A stretch of DNA of 64,000 nucleotides from Dyadobacter sp. (lineage in GTDB: Bacteria; Bacteroidota; Bacteroidia; Cytophagales; Spirosomataceae): assembly GCF_017744695.1 (NCBI RefSeq), contig NZ_JAGIAS010000010.1, positions 186,001 to 250,000 of the forward strand, written 5' to 3'. Below the pieces are notes generated by a model, which did no database searches, was not told where the DNA came from, and saw nothing but the letters and a program-made list of their open reading frames with translations. The translations under genes and the position numbers were made by a program. Of this stretch, positions 57,506 to 64,000 are shown piece by piece; the first letter of the stretch is position 1, and each line of letters starts with the position of its first letter.

Positions 57506-58864
57506 ATGGCAGCTGTACACAACCGAACGGAAGGCGACATCAATTTATCATCCGCGCGTCAGGATTGGTATGCGGTCATCAGCGACCCGGAAACATCCGG
57601 TTATCTGCATGAAGATGCGGAATATTTCCTGCACCAGTCGCTTTCTACGCCTTGCCTGGATGTGCTCGCCTCATGTGAGGGCATTTACCTGACGGACGTG
57701 CAAGGCAAGCGCTACATGGATTTTCATGGCAACAATGTCCATCAGCTTGGTTATCGGCACCCTTACGTGATCGAGAAGCTGAAAGAGCAAATGGATATCC
57801 TGCCGTTTTCGCCCCGCAGGTATACCAATGTGCCGGCCATTGAGCTCGCCAAAAAGCTTGGTAACCTCATGCCTGGCGACCTCAACCGAGTGCTTTTTGC
57901 GCCCGGCGGCACGTCGGCGATCAGTATGGCATTGAAGCTGGCCCGCATTGTGACGGGCAGGCATAAAGTAGTGTCGCTTTGGGATTCGTTTCATGGCGCT
58001 TCGCTGGACGCTATTTCCGCGGGCGGCGAGCTGGATTTCCGGAAAGATATGGGGCCGCTGATGCCGGGTGTGGAGCGCATTCCGCCGCCAATGACCTACC
58101 GGGGGCCGTTTGCGGCAGTCGGAAACGGCGACGTGCCTTATGCCGATTACCTGGAATATGTGATTGAAAAGGAAGGTGATATCGGCGCTTTTGTGATCGA
58201 AACCATTCGTAATACCGACGTGCAGATCCCGTCGCAGGCTTATTGGAAGCGCGTACGGGAGATTTGTACCAGGCATAAAGTGCTCCTCATCCTGGATGAA
58301 ATTCCCATCGCATTCGGGCGGACGGGGAAAATGTTTGCCTTCGAGCATTACGGCTTCGAGCCGGATATCGTCTGTCTGGGCAAGGGGCTTGGCGGCGGTG
58401 TGATGCCGATGGCGGCGATCGTTGCGCGGGACAGCTATAATGTGGCGCAGAGTGTTTCCCTGGGCCATTTTACGCATGAAAAAAGTCCGTTGGGCAGTGT
58501 GGCTGCATTAGCCATGCTGGATTTTATCGAACAAAACGACATCCTCACCAAAGTGAATGCCGATGCGGAGTTCATGCGCGTGGAGCTGGAAAGACTGCAA
58601 AACAAATATCCCCTCATCGGCGAGGTGCGCGGGATTGGGCTACTATGGGGTGTGGAGCTTGTGAAAAACCGCGAAACGAAGGAGAAAGCCGTTCAGGAAG
58701 CTGAAACGGTGATGTACGAATGCCTCAAAAACGGTTTGAGCTTCAAGGTATCGCAAGGGAATGTGGTGCAGCTTTCGCCGCCGCTTATCATTACCCGCGA
58801 GCAACTGGCAGAAGCATTGCAGATTCTGGAAAAAGCCATTGAGACGGCTTCGGTTTTGGTATAG
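57506..58864 (+). CDS. Class III aminotransferase-fold enzyme (PbfA-like phosphonate ammonia-lyase candidate)
   Basis: A 452-residue PLP enzyme of the class III aminotransferase fold: YMDFHGNNVHQLGYRHP at the N-terminus, VLFAPGGTSAISMALK, SLWDSFHGASLDAISAGGE, LILDEIPIAFGRTGK (PLP Asp) and VCLGKGLGGGVMPMAA (PLP Lys). Within phosphonate clusters this group includes PbfA, which releases ammonia from (R)-1-hydroxy-2-aminoethylphosphonate to give phosphonoacetaldehyde. A true 2-aminoethylphosphonate transaminase (PhnW) is of another class and is absent here. A lyase followed by the HAD enzyme would complete the route to acetaldehyde and phosphate. Confidence 0.85.
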   Translation: MAAVHNRTEGDINLSSARQDWYAVISDPETSGYLHEDAEYFLHQSLSTPCLDVLASCEGIYLTDVQGKRYMDFHGNNVHQLGYRHPYVIEKLKEQMDILPFSPRRYTNVPAIELAKKLGNLMPGDLNRVLFAPGGTSAISMALKLARIVTGRHKVVSLWDSFHGASLDAISAGGELDFRKDMGPLMPGVERIPPPMTYRGPFAAVGNGDVPYADYLEYVIEKEGDIGAFVIETIRNTDVQIPSQAYWKRVREICTRHKVLLILDEIPIAFGRTGKMFAFEHYGFEPDIVCLGKGLGGGVMPMAAIVARDSYNVAQSVSLGHFTHEKSPLGSVAALAMLDFIEQNDILTKVNADAEFMRVELERLQNKYPLIGEVRGIGLLWGVELVKNRETKEKAVQEAETVMYECLKNGLSFKVSQGNVVQLSPPLIITREQLAEALQILEKAIETASVLV

Positions 58865-58884
58865 AAAACTCAACATTTCACCAT

Positions 58885-60186
58885 ATGCGCCTGAAAGAAG
58901 CACTTTCGCGATCGAATACGTTTTTTATTGCCTGGGCTGTCATCGCTTCATTCGGGGCCTATTTCTGCATGTATGCTTTTCGCAAGCCGTTTAATGCCGG
59001 GCTTTACCAGGGGCTCGAACTCGGCGAGGTGAGCTACAAGGCGATCCTGATCATTTCGCAAGTGGCCGGTTACACGCTGTCGAAGTTTGCGGGCATTAAA
59101 GTGATTTCGGAATTAAAGCATAATGCACGTGTCAAACTGGTGATCGGGCTCATCCTGGTAGCGGAGCTGGCATTGCTTTTCTTCGGATTAGTGCCTTATC
59201 CTTACAATTTTGTATTCCTTTTTATGAACGGCCTGCCGTTGGGGATGGTGTGGGGCGTCGTGTTCAGCTTTCTGGAAGGAAGGCGATTTACCGAAATGCT
59301 TTCGATGGGCCTCAATATCAGCGTGGTTATCGCATCGGGCGTCCTTAAAACGATTTACATTGAAATACACGGCATATTTCCCGGCATCTCGGAGTTCTGG
59401 ATGCCGTTTTTTATGGGCTTGCTTTTTCTGCCGCTGTTCCTGGCGTTCGTATGGATGCTTTCGGTGATCCCGACACCAACGGCGGAGGATATCGCCTTGC
59501 GTACGGAGCGTGTGCCCATGACGAGCGCAGACAAGCGGCTGGTGATGCGGCAATTCGGTTTCCCGATCGTGTGCCTCGTTATTTTCTATGCCACACTTGT
59601 GGTCGTACGCGATTTTCGCGACAATTTTACCATCGAAATCTGGAATGAAATTGATTCGCATTGGGCCAGTGGCGTACTTACCACCACCGAAATGATCACG
59701 GGTATCGTGGTGCTGGTCATTATTGGCGCATTGGCTTTTGTTAAAGATAATCCCGCCGGTTTCAGGCTTGCTTACATGATCCTTTTGGGCGGCATTCTTC
59801 TCATCGGCATTGGTACGTTGCTGTTTGAGAGGTCCGCGATCAGTGGCTTTTACTGGATGCTGATGGTAGGGTTGGGGCTATTTTTGGCCTACACCGTGCT
59901 GCAAACAGTCATTTTTGAACGTATGATCGCATTGTTCCGCATCAAAGCCAATGCGGGGTATTTCGTGTATATCTGCGAAAGTATCGGCTATATGGGCAGC
60001 GTGGGGCTGTTGCTCTACAAGGAGTTTTTCATGAAAGACCTGAGCTGGTCGCGCGTGTTGATGCAATTCTCTTACCTGCAATTCTGCCTCGGGCTGTTGT
60101 TGCTCGCGGCCAGCCATATCTTCTTCGACAAGTACCGCACCGGGCGGTCGGCACAAAAAAGTAGTACGCCATTTGCTGCGGCCTAG
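58885..60186 (+). CDS. DUF5690 family MFS-type membrane protein
   Basis: A 433-residue protein with about twelve membrane helices; the N-terminus FGAYFCMYAFRKPFNAGLYQG recalls the organophosphate:phosphate antiporter type of MFS carriers (UhpT/GlpT have a YxxRxP-like motif). The family is annotated only as DUF5690. It starts 20 bp after the PbfA-like gene as the last gene of the operon, so uptake of the aminophosphonate across the inner membrane is the natural guess. A bidirectional-type terminator follows. Confidence 0.85.
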   Translation: MRLKEALSRSNTFFIAWAVIASFGAYFCMYAFRKPFNAGLYQGLELGEVSYKAILIISQVAGYTLSKFAGIKVISELKHNARVKLVIGLILVAELALLFFGLVPYPYNFVFLFMNGLPLGMVWGVVFSFLEGRRFTEMLSMGLNISVVIASGVLKTIYIEIHGIFPGISEFWMPFFMGLLFLPLFLAFVWMLSVIPTPTAEDIALRTERVPMTSADKRLVMRQFGFPIVCLVIFYATLVVVRDFRDNFTIEIWNEIDSHWASGVLTTTEMITGIVVLVIIGALAFVKDNPAGFRLAYMILLGGILLIGIGTLLFERSAISGFYWMLMVGLGLFLAYTVLQTVIFERMIALFRIKANAGYFVYICESIGYMGSVGLLLYKEFFMKDLSWSRVLMQFSYLQFCLGLLLLAASHIFFDKYRTGRSAQKSSTPFAAA

Positions 60187-60208
60187 TTTCCTTGGGGAAA
60201 AGGCATAA

Positions 60209-60237
60209 AAAAAGGAGATGCAAATGCTCTCCTTTTT
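60209..60237. terminator. Bidirectional terminator
   Basis: A perfect 10-bp stem AAAAAGGAGA/TCTCCTTTTT (60209-60218 with 60228-60237) with 9-nt loop; A-run on one side and T-run on the other serve the convergent DUF5690 and small secreted protein genes. Confidence 0.85.
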
Positions 60238-60272
60238 AACATCTCAATTTCACCTTTCAATTTTTACTAAAC

Positions 60273-60494
60273 CTATTTAGTCGTTTTAAGCTCCACGATG
60301 GCGGCTTTCTGAGCCGGCGTCTGTGTATTATATGGGTTCACTTTTGTCGCTTTCGGCGGTGCTGGCGTTTCTACCACTGGGGTCGATGCCGGCAACGTAT
60401 TTTTGATTGTATTGGCTGATTTATTGTCGTTTGCAAATGCAACTGAACTGGTCAATGCGATAACGCTAACGAGGGTTGTGATCAAAGTTTTCAT
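60273..60494 (-). CDS. Small secreted proline-rich protein, 73 aa
   Basis: A 73-residue protein with a signal peptide (MKTLITTLVSVIALTSSVAFAN) and a disordered Pro/Thr-rich mature part of about 50 residues. I recognise no domain. The ATG at 60494 is chosen because it starts the signal peptide. It shares a terminator with the convergent operon, and such short exported proteins are common and uncharacterised in this phylum. Confidence 0.65.
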   Translation of the reverse strand: MKTLITTLVSVIALTSSVAFANDNKSANTIKNTLPASTPVVETPAPPKATKVNPYNTQTPAQKAAIVELKTTK

Positions 60495-60763
60495 AGCTCT
60501 ATTTATTTTTGTTTCTTGTCTTTGTCTTATTTGATGATGCAAATATAAATGGGATTTTATGAATGGCTATATATTTATTCAATGAGTGATCAAACGGCTA
60601 TTTGAATGGTTTTTATTGGTGATGAGTGATTTAATGGTTTTGGCGACCTGTTTTTGTTTTGAAATATTCGAATATGGTATAACGTGTTAATGAGATGGTT
60701 TTTATTTGAAAAGTACAATATGTGGCCTGATTGCGTTTTCGTGCTATTTGCTATATTGCCGGT

Positions 60764-61942
60764 ATGGCTAAGATCATCAACCTCAAACCTTTCAAGGAAT
60801 TTGTTCAATCGGAGTCGCTGGGTGGCATAATACTGATCATTTGCGTGGTCATCGCGCTTATGATCGCCAATTCGCCCCTTGCAGGTGCGCTCGAAAATCT
60901 GCTCAATACCGAATTGGGTTTCCATACCGAAAGCATCCATTTGCGTTATCCCGCGCTTTTGTGGATCAACGACGGGCTGATGGCCATTTTCTTCCTGTTG
61001 GTAGGTCTGGAAATCAAGCGGGAGCTGGTAGAGGGTGAATTATCTTCGTTTAAAAAGGCTGCGTTACCCATCTTCGCTGCATTAGGCGGGGTGCTGGCTC
61101 CGGCGGCGATTTATTTTCTGTTGAACCAGGGAACCACCACAGCTGCCGGCTGGGGCATTCCCATGGCGACTGATATTGCCTTCGCCATCGCGATCATCAC
61201 GATGTTGGGTAACAAAGTACCGCCTTCGCTCAAAATCTTCCTTGCGGCCCTTGCTATCGTCGACGACCTGATGGCCATTCTGGTGATCGCCATTTTCTAT
61301 TCTTCGGAGCTGCATTACAATTACCTGCTTTACGCGGGAGGGATTTTCGCGGTGCTGATGGTGATGAACCGCGCGGGCATCAAGCACCTGGCCGCATACC
61401 TCATTCCGGGTGCGTTCATCTGGTATTTTGTGCATCACTCGGGCGTACACGCTACCATCGCGGGCGTGCTCACGGCATTCGCCATCCCGACCACCCCCGA
61501 CGCTGAGGAGTCGCCCCTCGAGAAACTCGAACATATGCTCGTGAAGCCGGTGAACTACCTGATCATGCCGGTTTTTGCATTAGCCAATACCAACATTACC
61601 TTCGAACCAGGCATGCTGGAAGGGCTTACCACTCAACTTGGGCTGGGTATAATACTTGGTTTGGTCGTAGGCAAGCCATTGGGTATCAGCTTGCTTTCGT
61701 GGCTGACGGTGAAGTTGGGTATCAGCAGCATGCCGAGTCGCGCGGGCTGGGCGCACATTATCGGTGTGGGAATGCTGGGCGGCATCGGTTTTACGATGTC
61801 GGTGTTTATCGCATTGCTGTCGTTTCCGGGCGAGCACCTGATCCTGTCGGAGGCGAAATTCTCGATCCTGACCGGTTCCATCCTTTCGGGTGTACTGGGG
61901 TACCTGATGCTGACTAGCGTGAGCAAAAAGTCGGCGCGATAG
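60764..61942 (+). CDS. nhaA: Na+/H+ antiporter NhaA
   Basis: A 392-residue protein with twelve helices. The conserved pair of acidic residues sits in LAIVDDLMAI, and AIFFLLVGLEIKREL, GWGIPMATDIAFA and GIGFTMSVFIALL are typical NhaA segments. It exports Na+ in exchange for protons and controls pH at the inner membrane. ATG 60764 gives the family N-terminus; the open frame from 60731 adds non-homologous residues. It is a single gene, 84 bp before nfi. Confidence 0.95.
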   Translation: MAKIINLKPFKEFVQSESLGGIILIICVVIALMIANSPLAGALENLLNTELGFHTESIHLRYPALLWINDGLMAIFFLLVGLEIKRELVEGELSSFKKAALPIFAALGGVLAPAAIYFLLNQGTTTAAGWGIPMATDIAFAIAIITMLGNKVPPSLKIFLAALAIVDDLMAILVIAIFYSSELHYNYLLYAGGIFAVLMVMNRAGIKHLAAYLIPGAFIWYFVHHSGVHATIAGVLTAFAIPTTPDAEESPLEKLEHMLVKPVNYLIMPVFALANTNITFEPGMLEGLTTQLGLGIILGLVVGKPLGISLLSWLTVKLGISSMPSRAGWAHIIGVGMLGGIGFTMSVFIALLSFPGEHLILSEAKFSILTGSILSGVLGYLMLTSVSKKSAR

Positions 61943-62026
61943 CGGATTGTTCTATTCCAGTAAAAGGTGGCGTGGTTTTTTGAATACCCCGGGGAAAATA
62001 CATTTTCGGAAACAATCAGGAATATC

Positions 62027-62767
62027 ATGTCAGACTCATTGAACCGCATGGTGATCACGCCAGAGCTTAACTACGACCAACTGACGATTGCCGAAGCAAC
62101 GCTCATTCAGCAGCAATTGCGAACGCATTTGGATCTGAGGCCATTTCATAAAGAGATTAAAACCATTGCGGGCGCTGATATTTCCCTTGCGCTTTACAGT
62201 GAAACCGTTTACGCCGGGCTGGTGGTGCTCAGCTACCCCGAACTGCGCCCTGTTTCCTGTTCGCTGGTAAAAAGCAGCACCATATTTCCCTATGTGCCCG
62301 GTTACCTCGCATTCCGGGAAATTCCATCCATTCTGAAAGCCTATGAACAGCTTCCGGTGAAGCCCGATGTGGTCATGTTTGACGGGAACGGCATTCTGCA
62401 CGCACGCCGCATGGGCATCGCTTCCCATTTCGGGGTACTTACCGGCGCCGTGACCATGGGTTGTGCCAAGAAGAAGCTCGCCGGAAAATACGACGAGCCG
62501 GGCAATTTTAAAGGTGAGTACATGCCGGTAACCGACAAGGGCGAGGTGATCGGCTATGCGGTGAGGACGAAGGACAATGTAAAGCCCGTGTTTATTTCAC
62601 CCGGCCATCAAATGAGTCTCGAGGACAGCCTCGCACTTGCGCTTAAATGCACGCTAAAGCATCGCCTACCCGAACCCACGCGCCACGCGCACGAGTACGT
62701 GAACAGGTTCCGGATAGGCGCGCTCACCGAAGGTTATCACGAGGTAAACAGCTGGACGCTATTTTAG
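62027..62767 (+). CDS. nfi: Endonuclease V
   Basis: A 246-residue nuclease. The motifs are AGADIS (catalytic Asp), YVPGYLAFREIP (lesion recognition), VMFDGNGILHARRMGIASHFGV (second Asp) and KPVFISPGHQMSL. It nicks DNA near deoxyinosine from adenine deamination and can act on inosine in RNA. ATG 62027 fits the usual length. Its 3' end overlaps the 3' end of the convergent GH18 gene by 9 bp. Confidence 0.94.
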   Translation: MSDSLNRMVITPELNYDQLTIAEATLIQQQLRTHLDLRPFHKEIKTIAGADISLALYSETVYAGLVVLSYPELRPVSCSLVKSSTIFPYVPGYLAFREIPSILKAYEQLPVKPDVVMFDGNGILHARRMGIASHFGVLTGAVTMGCAKKKLAGKYDEPGNFKGEYMPVTDKGEVIGYAVRTKDNVKPVFISPGHQMSLEDSLALALKCTLKHRLPEPTRHAHEYVNRFRIGALTEGYHEVNSWTLF

Positions 62768-63925
62768 CGACTTGTCAATCTCGTTGAGCAAATATTTTTT
62801 GGGATCGGAATCATATTCCCAGAACATCACTCCCGCCAGTTTGTTGGCCAGTACGTACTTGCATTTTTCCCTTACCGACTCCTCGTCGTCATAGCTCAGT
62901 ACGTCGCCTGTTTCGGCATTCAGCAGGTAGGGCGCTTTCGCCACAGTGTCGCGGTATTCTTTGTAGCCTTTTTTGTTGATCAGGCTATCCTTGATATAGG
63001 AATACCCATCGATGTATTGTTGTTTGATCTGCTTCTGTCCCAATCCTTTTTCGAGTTTGGCGACGGTGAACATACGGCCGTAGAACGGAAGACCTACCAC
63101 GAGTTTTTCCATCGGGACACCGGCAGCGTGGAAGCCTTTTACTGCATTATCCACCGATTTCGCTGTTTTGTAAATCTTGGAAGGGTATAAACTGGCGTGG
63201 TGAACGGCGGTGTCGCCCTGGAACAGGTCGTAGGTCATCAGGTTCACATAATCCAGGTAACGCTGGGCTTTGCCCATTTCCGTCGCATTCAGGAATTCGA
63301 CCCAGCCCGCAACGGCGGTGGTGAGCAGTTTTTTCTTGCCTGTTTCTTCTTCCAGCAAATCCAGTTCATTGCGGATCGCGTGGAACATTTCGGTGTAGTT
63401 CTGTTTGTCTTCGGGACGGAAAACGTTGCCGTCTTCGCCGGGCAGGCCGGGATATTCCCAGTCGATATCCACACCGTCGAGATTGTATTTTTTGATGATA
63501 GCTACGCTGCTTTTTGCAAACACCTTACGCGAAGAATCGGTCAAAACGGCGTCGGAAAAATGCTCGCTCCAGGCCCATCCGCCGATCGAAATCAGGATTT
63601 TCAGCTCCGGGTTGTCGGCTTTGAGCAGGTTAAGCTGGCGGAAATTGGTCGTATCCGTTTTCTCATTGCTCAGGAACGCCTTGCCGTCTTTGATATCGAT
63701 GAATGCATAGTTGATATGCGTCAGCATTTTGGCTTCGATATTACCCGTGTTGAGCAAGCCATGGAAGCCGCCCACGTAGCCGATCACAACAGGCTTTTTG
63801 GTGGAATCGGCGCTGTCTTCGTCTTTCTTTTCCGATGAGCAGCCATTCAGGAAGAACAGGGGGGCAAACATCAGTACGATCAGCAATGCCGTACCAATGT
63901 TTTTTTGAGTAGGGATTAGGCGCAT
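62759..63925 (-). CDS. Glycoside hydrolase family 18 lipoprotein (chitinase-like)
   Basis: A 388-residue protein with a lipobox (FFLNGC near residue 30) and a GH18 TIM-barrel. KILISIGGWAWSEHF and DGVDIDWEYPG carry the catalytic DxxDxDxE motif; later VNLMTYDLFQG and GVMFWEYDSD complete the barrel. It probably cleaves chitin or another beta-1,4-GlcNAc polymer at the outer membrane surface. The ATG at 63925 begins the lipoprotein signal. The last 75 bases of the window hold only its upstream region. Confidence 0.92.
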   Translation of the reverse strand: MRLIPTQKNIGTALLIVLMFAPLFFLNGCSSEKKDEDSADSTKKPVVIGYVGGFHGLLNTGNIEAKMLTHINYAFIDIKDGKAFLSNEKTDTTNFRQLNLLKADNPELKILISIGGWAWSEHFSDAVLTDSSRKVFAKSSVAIIKKYNLDGVDIDWEYPGLPGEDGNVFRPEDKQNYTEMFHAIRNELDLLEEETGKKKLLTTAVAGWVEFLNATEMGKAQRYLDYVNLMTYDLFQGDTAVHHASLYPSKIYKTAKSVDNAVKGFHAAGVPMEKLVVGLPFYGRMFTVAKLEKGLGQKQIKQQYIDGYSYIKDSLINKKGYKEYRDTVAKAPYLLNAETGDVLSYDDEESVREKCKYVLANKLAGVMFWEYDSDPKKYLLNEIDKSLK

Positions 63926-64000
63926 GGTATTGGATTTGGTTTGAAGGGTTAAAATAAGCACACCTTCAAATCATCTCCTAATCCTGTGCCGGCACGGATA

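Overview
The window looks like a chromosomal segment of a Bacteroidota bacterium of the order Cytophagales, most like Dyadobacter or a close relative. The reasons are moderately high GC coding DNA, large TonB-dependent receptors, YfhO, DUF5690 and HYC_CC_PP-type proteins, DUF5106-thioredoxin fusions, and promoters with the Bacteroidota -7 element TAnnTTTG. The genus is inferred from protein character, not from a marker gene. There are about 50 protein genes, one tRNA-Arg(CCU), no rRNA, no transposase and no integrase.

Layout. 1-3.9 kb: 3'-truncated L,D-transpeptidase lipoprotein, then a PadR regulator with a MacB/FtsX-type permease. 4.2-5.1 kb: lone KilA-N protein carrying a perfect 30-bp palindrome in its coding sequence. 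5.2-16.7 kb: a sugar or polyol utilisation locus (TonB receptor, RbtT/DalT-like MFS permease, 2-hydroxyacid dehydrogenase, two FGGY kinases, histidine phosphatase, glycerophosphodiesterase) divergent from a DeoR repressor. 16.7-21 kb: inositol-3-phosphate synthase with a LacI-type operator upstream, a long hairpin, small proteins, tRNA-Arg with tandem partial copies, and HflX. 21.3-25.7 kb: MATE exporter, then a sulfur module (MBL-rhodanese protein and split YeeE/YedE transporter). 25.7-34.4 kb: a copper-handling locus (HMA chaperones, metal-binding lipoprotein, HYC_CC_PP-type protein, TonB receptor, AraC regulator fused to an HMA-like sensor, CopA), interrupted by a RhuM/Fic gene. 34.5-43 kb: housekeeping genes (CsaA, lactonase, TlpA-like, YdcF, PfkA, YfhO, BstA-like, DUF2905). 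43-46.9 kb: McrB-like AAA+ GTPase plus DUF2357/PD-(D/E)XK nuclease, a likely type IV restriction-like defence pair. 46.9-53.6 kb: SGNH hydrolase, autoinhibited Fic protein, aldo/keto reductase with AraC regulator, AhpD-like protein, PEP mutase-like enzyme. 53.7-60.2 kb: an aminophosphonate-degradation operon with XRE-cupin regulator. 60.3-64 kb: small secreted protein, NhaA, endonuclease V, GH18 lipoprotein.

The most unusual signals lie in non-coding DNA. Two intergenic arrays (about 10.9-11.1 kb and 22.8-23.06 kb) share a degenerate 10-bp tandem unit arranged as head-on inverted arms. The copA promoter and the promoter of the separate HMA chaperone carry the same pair of TTACA-type repeats, 21 bp apart and at identical distance from the -7 element, which suggests one dedicated copper regulator. 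Other structures are a perfect LacI-type operator upstream of the inositol-phosphate synthase, several long perfect inverted repeats, and tandem degenerate tRNA 3' halves next to the intact tRNA.
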